Below, one piece after another: positions 35,345-46,259 of a stretch of 64,000 nucleotides of DNA (within the stretch, counting starts at the first letter, position 1; every line of letters starts with the position of its first letter). A model generated the notes under the pieces. That model had not been told where the DNA came from. It did no database searches and worked only from the letters and a program-made list of their open reading frames with translations. The stretch is from assembly GCA_028583605.1 (NCBI GenBank), contig CM053328.1, positions 8,820,782 through 8,884,781 on the forward strand, in the 5' to 3' direction. A program made the translations under genes and the position numbers. This stretch comes from Dastarcus helophoroides. Lineage: Eukaryota > Arthropoda > Insecta > Coleoptera > Bothrideridae.

Positions 35345-38060
35345 TCGGCGGTGGAAAGGCTCGAAAACACAATAACAGATTCCATTCTGGCAGCGATCAA
35401 AACTTTCAGGCGCAAGAAAGAAAGAGAACCACTACCAAATTACTTGGTGAAGTTGATCAGGAGAAAAAATCCTGCCAGGAAGAGGGCTAAACGGACCAAT
35501 CTGCAAGCAGATAAGGCGGAAGTCAAGAGACTCATCAACGAGTTCTGGTACGAAATTAAAGAGCACAAGATTTTTAAGTTTTAGGAACACCTAAGAAGCT
35601 GTAAACTTGAAAACTTCCTCTGATACCTGGCGAGAAGCTAAAGCTCTAAGAGGGGATAGAAAACCCATCCCTCCGATTCAAGGATCCCAGGGAATGGCTA
35701 ACTCAGATCAGGATAAGGCCTCGGCATTCGTTAAGATCCTTTAAAAGACACTGCGAGGAATGCTCCCGAGAAGTGAATCTAAACTTCGTAGAGATAGTGC
35801 AACAAGAGACCCAAGATTTTCAAGAGGAAGAGCTAGACGTAGAAGAAGTCATCAGACTAACTGACTCAGAGAAACTCTAAAGCTTTCTGCAAAAGCTAAA
35901 CGTCAAGAAGCCACCAGGTCCCGACAGGAAATCGAATCAAGCTCTGAAGAATCTTTCAGACCAAGCTGTCAAATACTTTGGAGATATGGTAAATTCAATG
36001 TCTAAAAATTGGTATTTTCGCACAAGGTGAAAGTTATCTTCATTCTTAAGCCAGGTAAAGCGGGGAATTTACCACAAAATTAAATACCCATAAGCTCTTT
36101 TCTCCTACTTAGGGTAAGGTGGCAGAGAGGATTTTGAAGAAGTGTTTGCAGAACATCATCAGCGATCGCGACATCATTCCTAAGGAATAATTTGGGTTCC
36201 AACCAATGCACTCTACTTTGGACCAGTTGCTGTGGGTGGTTAAAACAATCACACACAGCATTAACTGGAATCAGGTAGTAGGAGCAATTTTCTTTGACAT
36301 CTCCAAGGCATTTGATACAGTTTGGCACCAACAAGATGAATCACTTCGGGATTCCTCTAGTGATGGTTTAGATGATAAGCTCGTTCCTGCACCAGATGTC
36401 ATTAAGAGCAAAGGTGGGACAGAAACTGTCTAACCTGTATAGATTGGGGTATGATATACCTTAAGGTTCTGCCTTGTCACCGCTCCTGTACTGTCTGTTT
36501 ACAGCAGACATTCCAAGAATCGGGCAGACGACGTTGGCAACCTATGCTAATGACAGGGCGTCACTGGCAAATTCTCTAAGGCTTAGAATTGGTCACCAGA
36601 CGACTACAGACAGCGACAGACACACTTCTAGAATACTTTTGTACCTGGAGAATTAAAGTCAATGCAGACAAGATTTAAGCAGTTTTCTTCACCTGAAGAA
36701 GATTCCAACGATATGGTCATACTAACGTTCATGGGCAAAACGTCGACTGAAGACTTCAGGCACAGTGCCTGGGGATAATACTCGACAAAAGACTGACATT
36801 CCAGGCTCACATCGATAATGCAGTGTCCAAGGCTAGAATGCTAAAGGAGCTTCTGCTAGCAATGATTAGTAGAAATAACAAACGTCTATAGGACTTTAAG
36901 TTTTGCTGTGTACATCAATCATAAGACCAGCGATGACCTACGCATCTGTAGCCTGGTCACAAAACAAGTAACGATAATAAATAAGAACCAAGGATTGGTC
37001 TACAAGATGCATCACTTCGGGATACCTCTGGCGATGGTTCAAATGGTAAGCTCGTTCCTGCACCAGCGCTCATTTAGAGCAAAGGTGGGACAGAAACTGT
37101 CTAACCAGTATAGGTTGGGGTATGGTGTACCGCAAGGTTCTGCCTTGTCACCGCTCTGTTTACAGCAGACATTCCAAGAATCGACCAGATGACATTGGCA
37201 ACCTATGGTGACGACATGGCGTTATTGGCAAATTCTCTAAGTCCAGAATTGGTCACCAGACCATTACAGACAGCGACAGACGAACACCTAGAATACTTTT
37301 GTGTATGTAGAATTAAATTCAACGCAGACCAGACCCAAGCAGTCCTCTTCACTAGCAGAAGACTCCAACAATATGGACATTATTATGTCCATGGCCAAAA
37401 AGGTCGATTAGAGACTTCAGACAAAGTATCTAGGGGTAATACTCGACAAAATACTGACATTTCATGCTCACATCGACTATGCTGTGTCAAAGGTCAGAAT
37501 GCTAAAGGAACTGCTGCTAGCAATGATTGGTAGGAAATAGCAAACTGTCCATAGGACTTAAAGTTTTGCTGTACACATCAATCATAAGACCAGCGATGAT
37601 CTACACATCTGTAGTCTGGTCATAGGCTACCGATAACCAAGTGAAGAAACTTTAGGTGTTCCAGAACGTCTATTCTATTGCAAACCTTGGATGCTTTACG
37701 GTTTGCTAGAAATAATTAACTTCAAAGGGAAGTCGAACTACCTAAGGTCAGGGATTTCCTCAGAGAGGTTTACCTCCCTCTTAACATTGCCCTAGAGTTT
37801 ACTTTAAGAGCGGAAAACGCATGCCAACGAACTAGTTCGACAGGCAGTGGATTACGACCTGGAAATTCCAACTAAGATCAGGAGATAGACCAAGGGTGGT
37901 TCTTTAGGCTGCATCATCGGCGATTATTGTCTTCCCAAGAGACATTCTTGTGTTTTGTTTGTTGCAGGCAAAAGAGCTTACACTAGTGCTTCAGTGTTAA
38001 TGTACTATTCCAACGGAGGGATTGGGAGCCATGGGCCTAGTCCCAAGAAGCAGGGAATTT
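35345..38060 (+). pseudogene. Jockey-clade reverse transcriptase, heavily degenerate
   Basis: Recognisable pieces are AVERLENTITDSILAAIKTF (about 35350), VAERILKKCLQNIISDRDIIPKE (about 36120), VGAIFFDISKAFDTVWHQ (about 36275), YGVPQGSALSPL (about 37120) and YLGVILDKILTF-like text after frame correction (about 37425). The catalytic motif appears as YANDR in the first central copy and YGDDM in the second, so the first copy has lost a catalytic Asp. Many stops and frameshifts are present and no endonuclease was found. Confidence 0.8.
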
Positions 38061-38147
38061 TAGTGTGTACCCACAGATTGGAAATCGGTCACTATCTGGG
38101 TTTCCTTCCCGGATGTTCTTAAAAGATTTCCCCTGCTCAACAAAAAA
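35345..38147 (+). mobile_element. Jockey-type LINE, second copy, rearranged, inside LINE-B
   Basis: Homology to the LINE at 5144-6930 starts further upstream here, in the region before the reverse transcriptase (AVERLENTITDSILAA...RREP-type text at about 35345). It ends with the same 3' UTR and CTCAACAAAAAA tail at about 38147. Positions about 36330-36985 and 36986-37630 both cover the same part of the element, so the central reverse transcriptase region is present twice in direct orientation. Confidence 0.85.
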
Positions 38148-38650
38148 CAATGTACCTTTTTCTTTCTCCTATATAGGTGTTGAGTCTTAAGCACGTCTTT
38201 TCCCATTTGGTTGTTCTTCTTGTTGCTGATCATTCTGCGTACTCTAGCTTGCAAGTCTTTGTATTGTAGTTTGTCACTTATATTCTTTGATATTAGATAG
38301 ATATTTGTTCCGTTTTTCTTCGATTTCGTGTTGAATTTCTTCATCTCACCAATATAATTTTTGCTGTTTTTCCTTTGTCTTCTAGTGACCTAATGATTTC
38401 CAGCGCGGCTGAGTGCAGGCATTCCTTTATGTGCTTATATTCTTCCTTCCATATTACCTAAGATGTTCCGTTGTATCTTTTGGTCCAGTCTATTTTTATA
38501 TAGCTCTCTTGTACTGCTATTTTCCAAGGTGTTTATATTATATCCTTGTCGTAATTAATGTACCTATTTGTTAAAACAAGTTTATCAGGAGGGCAGTTTG
38601 CCCTTGCTTTCTCTACCAGTCACCATTGTTCTTTGGCAATGAATAATAAA

Positions 38651-39461
38651 AGTTGAGTAATTGACATTTTTTTAAATTTTGTTGCGATTTTATCGTTAAT
38701 AAAGTTTATTAGTTATGAAAAGTTTAGTAGTTATTACAAAGCATTGAGAATGTAAACTGCTGTTGATTTTAACCATCAAAGCGACAAAGTCTCCTGTGTT
38801 TGGCTTGTTTAAAAAGCTCGGTAAACTTTCATCTAGTTTATTTGTTGGGTAACCAATTAGCAGGGTCGTGTACAAACGCAAACTTTACACTATAACACCG
38901 AATTTTTACTAATGTCATTTTCAGGAGTTAAATTAAACTTCGGACGAACTTGCTTCTGCAAAACGTCGGAAGAGGTAAACTTGCTTAAAAGGTGAAGCTC
39001 CGTCGCCGCGCCGCCCCATTGTACAAAATATCTGCCGCAAACAACTTTGTCGCGCCCATTGTTCATGTCCCTCAATGCGATCTCCATTCTGGTTAATTTA
39101 GGGTCGATAGGCAGTATCAAGAAACGATAAGGGCAAAAAAGATGTCCTTTGAGGTTTCGTGTAAGCATTTTCGGATCCTAAGCCGCATTATATTTTTATT
39201 TTTGCATAATCATTTGTCTCTCACTTCAAAATATGCTTCTTGTTTCATTAATACTTTAAGTTGTCAAAATATAGTCAGCTATTACCAGCGAGAACGTCTG
39301 CTGAGTTACATGAGGATTTGCCCTTACAACTTAACGGAAACAACTGCCCACAATCGAAGAGAAAATTTGTTAAATCGGATTCATTTTTATTTTGATGTCT
39401 TAATTTGTCTTTGGTTTTAATAAACAATTATATAGCCATAGATGGTGCAGTAGATTAAACA
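38651..39461. other. unique-sequence island with a GC-richer core
   Basis: Positions 38935-39170 are clearly GC-richer than their surroundings (GCCGCGCCGCCCC near 39004). They contain an open minus-strand frame of 92 codons (39168 to 38890) without a recognisable domain. It may be a regulatory or exon fragment, but nothing supports a call. Confidence 0.4.
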
Positions 39462-39463
39462 TA

Positions 39464-39604
39464 CGAGGGGAAATCAAATATGAAACGGAATTTTTATTAT
39501 GTCGCCATGAGGTCGTCGAGAGTGTGCGCCTACTCTTAGACATGTAAGATGAGGATATCATGTGACTTCCTGCGCTCAAGCGATTGCGTTCTCGCCGTTT
39601 GTCG
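39464..39604 (+). mobile_element. mariner element M3, 5' end
   Basis: The terminal repeat CGAGGGGAAATCAAATATG follows a TA at 39462-39463. The downstream leader (TTAGACATG, GATATCA-GTGAC, GCGCTCAAG) matches the 5' leader of M1 (14765-14700 on the minus strand). Homology stops at about 39604 in CGCCGTTTGT. The rest of the element, in the same orientation, starts at 45070 in CGTCGGTTGT, so the two pieces appear to be one mariner. Confidence 0.8.
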
Positions 39605-40872
39605 CTCAAAAATTCATCGATGTTTGAACATCGATATTTTTTTTTTCAATAAAATATCGATGTCTCGAACATCGGTATTCGATAACCGATACATCGCTGC
39701 TTTTCCGATGTTTATTAAATATTTAATTGCGAGTTCAAGAAGTCAAAATTACAACGGTGTAGAAAAGACAATAAGGACATCAATTTAAAATAAATCTATT
39801 TAGAAATTTCTACTTTAAGGTTAGTATTTCGACTTTATTCCAAAAATTTTGAAATTAAAATTGAAATGTCGACTCTAATAATCTCGGAATTTCGACTTAA
39901 TCTCAAAATAGTCGACCTTTTTCTCGGAAATTTGAGTTTTTTTGAAAATTTCACCTATTATTCTCGAAATTTCGCCTCTTAATCTCGAAACTTAAACTAC
40001 TTTATAGAAATTCCGAGATTACTAAAGTCAAAATTTGGACTTTAATATGAAAATTTTGACTACAGATAAACTTGAAATCTTGACTATTTTTCTTAAAATT
40101 TTGAGAAAAAAGTGGAAATTTCGACGTTAATATTAGAATTTGGAGAAAATAGTCGACATTTTGAAATTAAAGTCAAAATTTCGAGAAAAAGCTTGAAATA
40201 TCGCCACTAAACTCTGAAAGTTTATGAAACATTTTTTTAATTGATGGCCTTTCTACGCCTAATTAATTTAATTATGTGTTATGGAATGACAATTCCGACT
40301 TTAAACATAAGTTTTTAAAGTGAAAACTTCTTTATGCGTATTGAGCTATTTTGGGTAAGGTTTCACGTTACCATCACGCGTCAACTGTTTATATTAAAAA
40401 AGGTTCGTTTTAAATTTTTACTTCTGTCCGTCAATCTCCAAGACTCCAAATTTTTTTTCTTCCAAATTTTCACTTAACACTCGAAATCTACGTTTTTTGA
40501 ACTAAAAATTGGGTTTGAAGATTAATATTTTCAAAAAAAGTCGACATTTCGAGATTACAACCGAACATTGAAGAAAAACTTCAACATTGAAAAATTAAAT
40601 TCCAAATTTTAAAAATGTTTATTTTTATCCCAAATATTCATAAAAATTTTTCAAATTTTGGATAAAAGTTCAAGGTTAAACTCAGGATGTGAAGAAAAAG
40701 TTGAAATCTATGGAAACAACCAAAATTTATAAAAATAAAATTTGGTTTAAAAGTAAATGTTTGAAAATAAATGAATTTTAAAGAAGTGGAAAAATTTTGA
40801 AAATTAAATTAAAATTTTGAAAGAATTCGAACATTTTAATTAAAAGACCATTTTAAGAAATATTGGAATGTA
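39605..40872. repeat. ATCGAT-rich segment followed by AT-rich block
   Basis: Positions 39605-39700 carry several CATCGATG / AACATCGATAT palindromic words, as does 44935-45069 at the other edge of the segment that splits M3. Positions 39790-40868 are satellite-like, T-rich then mixed. No gene. Confidence 0.55.
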
Positions 40873-42393
40873 CAGGGTGAGCGAAACTCGATGTCTCAGC
40901 TCTATTATAAGAAAAGGAAAAACGATATAAGAAATCGGAAAAAAAGGTTTTTGAATTGGATTGAATAAGGTCCATTTTAAATCAAATTTGCATATTTTTA
41001 TAGAGTTGGAAACCAAAGTAATGACGTTATTGAACTTCTTTTCCAGAAACATACCTGTATTTCTACATATTTAAAAATGCCTAATTTTTCTAAACTAATT
41101 TTATAAAGAAAAGAATTTAATATCTTTGTTGGTTAAAAAGTTATAAGCCATTTATTGTAACAAATAATATTATCAAAAGTTTGTAATTACTACGATTTAG
41201 ACAAATAGCTCCTGGAAATGCAATATATTAAAAATAAAAGTATAGAGGCATCTGTCAATAACTGAACTAATGGTTGACAAGCATTTTATGTTGCCATTTG
41301 ATTTGGAAAAATGTTCACGTAAATGATATACAGGATGAGTCAGAAAGAATGGGCAAATGCTAAACTTGAGATACTAGACATCAAAATATTACGATTGAGC
41401 TCCACATGCCTTATACCAATGTGGTTGGTTGAAGAGATACAGGGCATTCAAAGTTTAAATTTTATTCTGAATTTTTTTAATAATTGAGAAAGTTTTAATG
41501 CTATAAATTTAATATTTAGGAATTTTATGTTTTTTGGTGTGAGAATTACGAATTTTGAATTTATATTGACGTTGCCCTTAGAGGGCGCTAGTTTCACGTA
41601 ATCATTTACGTAAATTAAAACATTTTTTTTATCTGTTGAGTAATACTTAAAACAAGTAGACAGTTTAAAGGACAGTAAGAAAGAATTCTACACAGTAAAG
41701 GTACTCTCGTCTAAGTCATTTGGTACTAAAGTAAGTTAAAGTAAGGTTAAAATAAAGCTTAAGCAAGCTAAAGTAAGTTTAGGACGCCTAAAGCTAAAAT
41801 ATTAAATTTATAGCACCAAAACTTTCCCAATTATTGAGAAATTGAAGAATAAAATTAAAACTTTGAACGCCCTGTATCTCTTAAACCAGTCACATTAGTA
41901 TAAGGCATGTTGTGCTCAATCGTAATATTTTGGTGTCTAATATATCCAGTTTTGCGTTGGCCCAATCTACCTGACTCACCCTGTATTATTTATAAGAAAT
42001 TTCAAAAGAACCCTAGAAGAGCAGGTAAATGCTCTCTAAGATACCCCAAACATTTAATTCTAAACCTACAAATTTTTAACAGATTTGTTTCCAAATCGTA
42101 CCAATTGCGAATTTTTACTTATAACTTTTTAACGAAGAAACTAATAAAATTTTTTAGTTTACAAAATTTGTTTAAAAAAAGTAGTCCTTTTTAAATGTGC
42201 AAAAATGTAAATATGTTTTCAAAGAAAAAACATTCAATGACGTGATTACTTTGGTTTCCAAATGTAAATAAATATGCAAATTAAGCTTAAAATAAACCTC
42301 ATTTAATCCTATGTAACAATCTCTTTTCAGATTTTTTATTCCGTTTTTCCTTTTCCTATAATAGCGTCGAGACATCGAGTTTCGCTCATCCTG
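40873..42393. mobile_element. Tc1/mariner-type MITE with long inverted arms (outer)
   Basis: The ends CAGGGTGAGCGAAACTCGATG and, inverted, CAGGATGAGCGAAACTCGATG are each bordered by TA (40871-40872 and 42394-42395). Inverted similarity continues inward for about 280 bp. Subtracting the inner element leaves about 866 bp. It has no transposase. TA duplication and the CAGGGTGNG end place it with Tc1/mariner-like elements. Confidence 0.88.
41331..41983. mobile_element. Tc1/mariner-type MITE (inner), nested in the outer MITE
   Basis: The ends CAGGATGAGTCAGAAAGAAT and, inverted, CAGGGTGAGTCAGGTAGATT are bordered by TA (41329-41330 and 41984-41985). Inverted similarity extends for about 180 bp. It includes TACAGGGC words and ATCAAAATATTACGATTGAG against its complement. 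The 653-bp element lacks coding capacity. Its terminal 10 bp match the outer element, so both probably used related transposases. Confidence 0.88.
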
Positions 42394-42395
42394 TA

Positions 42396-44439
42396 CATAA
42401 AAAACTAAAATTTAAAAAAAACATCGGGTTTTTCAAAAAAGTCCAAATGTTGATAAAATTCTTTTTAAAAAGGGTAAAATTTTGTAAATATCCCAAACTT
42501 ACAAAAGTCGAAATTTTTTAAATAATCGAGGTTTTGAGAAAATATCGAATTTTGAAAATTTTGACCAGAGTTCAAAATTTTCAAGAACAGAAATTTTAAA
42601 AAGATTTTAAATTTTCCAAAAAGTCGAAATTTTAATAGACGAAATTTGAATTAAAATTTTAATATTTGAAAGATTTTGACATTTTTCTAAAAATTCGATA
42701 TTTTAAAAAGAGTTGCAATAATTTTGAAAAATTGTAAAAAATGTCAAGACTAAATTTTGAAAATGATCTAAAGAAAAACGAAATTTCCATAAAAAAGTGA
42801 ACTTTTTGAAGTTGCAAACTCATAATTTTGAGCAAAATAGAGATTTTCAGAAAAGGTTGAAATTTTGAAAAATGGTCGAAATTTTAAAATGGATCAAACT
42901 TTGAAATAAGACCGAAAATTTAAAAAGTCAAAATTTTATAGAAAAATTGGAAAATTTCAAAAGATGCTAAAATTTTCAAGAAAAATTAAAATTCTTTTAC
43001 TACAAACTAAAAAACCGCAATCCAATTTAATAAAAAAAACGAAATTTTGAGAAAAAGCTAACAATTTTAAAAATAGGTGAAATTTTGAAAGAATTTTGGG
43101 ATTTGAAAAAATCAGAATTTTCAAAAAAGTTAAAATTTCAAAGTAAGTCAAAATTTTCAAAAAAAATAATCGACTATTTAATAAAACGTCAAAATTTCCA
43201 AAAAAAAAATAGTTTTTATCAAAAAGCGAAATGTTCAGAAAATTAAAATTTTAAAGAAAATAAATGTTGAATGGAGATATTAGTGTTGAAATTATCATAA
43301 AATATTTCAATTTTCAAAAAAATTCAAGATTTTCAAAATAAACGTCAACATTTTGGAAAAACTCAAACTTTTTAAAAAATCGGACTAAGTTTTTTAAAAA
43401 TTCTAAACTTTAAAACAGTCGGAATTTAAAAAAAAGCGAAATTTTAAATTTTGAGGAAACATCGAATTTGAAAATTTCTGGAGTGTTACTAATTTTAAAA
43501 AAAGTCAAAATGTTGAAAAGAATTTATTTTTTTTAAACGAAGTTTTCAAAAAATTTTAAATTTCGAAAAAATCGAATTTTTTTAAAAAATCAAAAAATTT
43601 TTGGAAAACAAACGAATTTTGGGAAAATATTCAAAATTTATAATAATGGAAATTTTGAAATATATCGACATCTTTATAAAAACTTAAAATTTTCAATAAA
43701 AAGTTAAGATTTCCAAAATAGTGCATATTTTGAAAAATTCGAAGGTTTAAAAAAGTTTTTAAAACCAAAGATTAAAATTTCGCTCCAAATTTTTAGAAAA
43801 AATTTCAACTTTCGAGAAAAACCTAAAATTCATAAAAAGTAAAATTTGGAAATTTTGTACAATACAAAATTTTAGTAAAAAATTCGAGATTTTAAGAAAA
43901 ATTCGAGATTTTAAGAAATATCTGAAATTACAAAAATATGCAATGTTCAAGTGAAGCACGGCACAGCTGTTTAGGTATTTTACTTAAAAATTGACGACTT
44001 TTAGAAAATTTGTACTTTGGTAATTCGAGTCGAAATTTTGAGAACTCTGTTTTGGTTTTGATTTGGAAATTCTTGTTTTTGGCTCTAAAATTAATCTATT
44101 TTTAAAAATGTTATCTTTTTTTTTTGAAAATTTTGACTTTTTTCTATTAGTTTTGAATTAAAATTCGAAATATGAAAATTAAAAGTTCTAATTGAGGGAA
44201 AAAAATGGTCTTAAAGGAACTGATAATTTGAAGCTTAAACTAGAAATTTTGCTAAAGATAAGAACTTTCTTTTTAACCGAAAATTTAATATAAATACTAA
44301 ATGAATAATAAATATTAGTGAATATAAAATCGAAATTTTAACAAATGTAGTTCATGTTTTCAAATTTTCAAAGTTAATACTCGAAAAACGTTTCTTAAAA
44401 TGTTCATTTTTCTTTCAAAATTTCGTCTTTTTTGCAATC
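42396..44439. repeat. A-rich satellite-like block
   Basis: Dense AAATTTTGAAAAAGTCGAAATTTT words to about 43930, then mixed T- and A-rich sequence. No gene. Confidence 0.6.
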
Positions 44440-44441
44440 TA

Positions 44442-44740
44442 CAACATGGACCATAAGTAATGGTACATGGAGCAAGAGTCGATTTTTCGTATAAAAATAA
44501 GGTGATTTAGCTACATTTATTTTATTCCAAAAGTTGATATTAACAGAGATACAGTTGAAATCGTCTATAGTGAAATGTATTCATCAGTTATACGAAAAAA
44601 TCAATTTTATTTTTTCAACTTTGACATCCTGTATCTGGGTTAATATCAACTTTTGGTATAAGGTAAATGTAGCTAAATGACGTTAGTTTTATATGAAAAA
44701 TCTACCTTGCTCTAAGTACCATTACTTATGATGCACCCTG
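44442..44740. mobile_element. Tc1/mariner-type foldback MITE of 299 bp
   Basis: Arms of about 110 bp are inverted repeats. Shared words include CATAAGTAATGGTAC, TTTAGCTACATTTA and CAAAAGTTGATATTAAC. The ends are CAACATGG... and, inverted, CAGGGTGC..., bordered by TA (44440-44441 and 44741-44742). Beyond the TA the flanks are TTTGCAATC and GATTGCAAAA, so the empty site would have been a palindrome, or the flanks are extended terminal repeats. Confidence 0.88.
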
Positions 44741-44742
44741 TA

Positions 44743-45069
44743 GATTGCAAAATTAAAATAGCTAAAAAGTGGATTTTCAAAAAATTATATTGTATAATTG
44801 CGACATACAAATTTGGCATCAATTTGTTAAATATGCACTGCTGCCATCGGGTGACTAATTACGAAATTGTGTTGTCGTTTGTCCTATCAATTCTATGCAA
44901 CAGATGGCGCTATTTTTGTGGCGATGCGATTGATCGATTTTTCAAACATCGTTTATAAACTGAACGATGTATCGATATTTTTTATGCATTACCATCGATG
45001 TTGAAACATCGATGCTTACAAACGATACTTCGATGTTTTGAAAATATCGAGCTATCGTTTGCATCCCTA
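44743..45069. repeat. unassigned sequence ending in an ATCGAT-rich segment
   Basis: Positions 44935-45069 hold repeated ATCGAT / CATCGATG words and end in GATAGCTCG-type and GCATCCCTA words at the junction with the mariner. Inverted, the end reads TAGGGATGCAAACGATA, which resembles some hAT termini. That assignment is tentative. Confidence 0.4.
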
Positions 45070-45096
45070 TTCGTCGGTTGTAAATACGGTCTGTAA

Positions 45097-46180
45097 ATGA
45101 GTCAGCAAGAGGTTCATCCGCACGTTGCGCCGCGCATTATTATTAAATTTCTTACCGTTGAAGGTGTAAAGCCCGCCAAAATTCTTCGTAGACTAGAAGC
45201 ACAGTTAGGGGATACTTATTTGAAGAAGACTTAAGTGTATGAATGGCACAAAAAAATTTTGGAAAGTCGAAATTAAGTTGAAAATAAACCCCATGCTCGT
45301 CGTCCTCAGACCAGCGTGACGGCGGACAAGATTAACGCTGTTAGGCACGTGAATTTTCTGCATGAACGTCATACAATTAATGCTGCCTACTACTGTCAGA
45401 TAGTGGATGAAGCCAAACGTGCATATCGGCGGAAGAGGCGCGAATTTTCGGTCAGAAATGTGATTTTGCTTCAACAAAATGCTCGACCCCACTCAGCCAA
45501 TCTGACACATCAAAAATTAGGGGAAATGCATTGGGCAACATTAGAAGACCCTCCTTATAGTCTTGACTTATCACCATGCGATTATCATATGTTTGGTTAG
45601 GTTAGGTTAGGTTAGGTTAGGTTAGGTTAGGTTAGGTTAGGTTAGGTTAGGTTAGGTTAGGTTAGGTTAGGTTAGGTTAGGTTAGGTTAGGTTAGGTTAG
45701 GTTAGGTTAGGTTAGGTTAGGTTAGGTTAGGTTAGGTTAGGTTAGGTTAGGTTAGGTTAGGTTAGGTTAGGTTAGGTTAGGTTAGGTTAGGTTAGGTTAG
45801 GTTAGGTTAGGTTAGGTTAGGTTAGGTTAGGTTAGGTTAGGTTAGGTTAGGTTAGGTTAGGTTAGGTTAGGTTAGGTTAGGTTAGGTTAGGTTAGGTTAG
45901 GTTAGGTTAGGTTAGGTTAGGTTAGGTTAGGTTAGGTTAGTAGGTTAGGTTAGGTTAGGTTAGGTTAGGTTAGGTTAGGTTAGGTTAGGTTAGGTTAGGT
46001 TAGGTTAGGTTGAAAGAAGCTGGAAGAAGTGAGCGATTCCATGATGATGCTGCAGTTGGGACACTTGTACATAATTGGCTGCAAACGCGCCTCCCTTCTT
46101 TTTATGATGATGGCATTAAAAAACTCCTAATCCGTTGGGAAAAATACATAACAAAATCAGAAGATTATGTAGAAAAATAG
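45097..46180 (+). pseudogene. mariner M3 transposase, degenerate, split by the TTAGG array
   Basis: ATG at 45097 starts MSQQEVHPHVAPRIIIKFL, the mariner helix-turn-helix region. Stops follow KKT (about 45232) and SRN. A deletion at about 45350 removes the central part with the first catalytic Asp and joins TADKINAVR to HVNFLHERHTINAAYYC. The second catalytic Asp is changed (LLQQNARPHS instead of DNARPHS). The third site is present in SLDLSPCDYHMFG (about 45590). The frame is split there by the array and resumes at 46010 with LKEAGRSERFHDDAA, running to DYVEK and TAG at 46178-46180. The enzyme cannot be active. Confidence 0.88.
45595..46011 (+). repeat. interstitial telomere-type array, (TTAGG) x about 83
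   Basis: About 416 bp of uninterrupted GGTTA/TTAGG units, with one 2-base indel at 45940-45942. TTAGG is the ancestral arthropod telomere repeat. It sits inside the mariner transposase frame between the GG of a TTTGG (codons for FG) and TTGAAAGAAGC (LKEA). Only about one codon of mariner sequence is unaccounted for. The array is almost perfect while the host gene is decayed. Confidence 0.98.
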
Positions 46181-46259
46181 TTAATAACTTTCATATATGT
46201 ATCTTGTACCAATAAATTTTTAAAAACAAATTTTGGTTCATATTTAATTTACCCTCGTA

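Larger units (their letters stand above)
34815..38640 (-). pseudogene. LINE-B polyprotein fragments, degenerate
   Basis: The reverse transcriptase start is visible as a LKN-R-SGPGNIPEKLPK motif at about 34985-35030. Shifted frames then give KLFCALKNLFQRCIDTSEIPEEWK-like and KKGDKNNCDNYR-like text. The upstream linker in two parts lies at 35155-35270 and 38060-38640. Stops and frameshifts are numerous. The catalytic YxDD region and the endonuclease are absent. The family is assigned from recalled motif order typical of arthropod endonuclease-reverse transcriptase LINEs. Confidence 0.65.
34815..38650 (-). mobile_element. RTE/endonuclease-RT-type LINE relic (LINE-B), split by other insertions
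   Basis: The minus strand at 38150-38650 encodes a pre-RT region (STRELYKNRLDQKIQR, then DKLQYKDLQARVRRMISNKKNNQ, then NTYIG-like). The frame is then interrupted by a plus-strand LINE and resumes at about 35270 with IISPIKPEKQ...FKDANRRQTR. After a short retroposon it continues at 35051 with LKNSRASGPGNIPEKL and ends near 34815 past GDKNNC. The block order fits one element on the minus strand. Confidence 0.7.
45070..46257 (+). mobile_element. mariner element M3, main part and 3' end, interrupted by (TTAGG)n
   Basis: It continues the element starting at 39464. The right terminus ATTTAATTTACCCTCG ends at 46257 next to TA (46258-46259). The 3' part aligns with the minus-strand end of M1 at 12295-12545. 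The coding frame is broken by an internal deletion and by the telomere-type array at 45595-46011. Confidence 0.9.

Noticed and set aside
39605..45069. Calling the 5.5-kb segment a hAT transposon
   Set aside because: The right edge resembles a hAT terminus (inverted TAGGGATGCAAACGATA), but the left edge does not match it and the 8-bp duplication is not clean.
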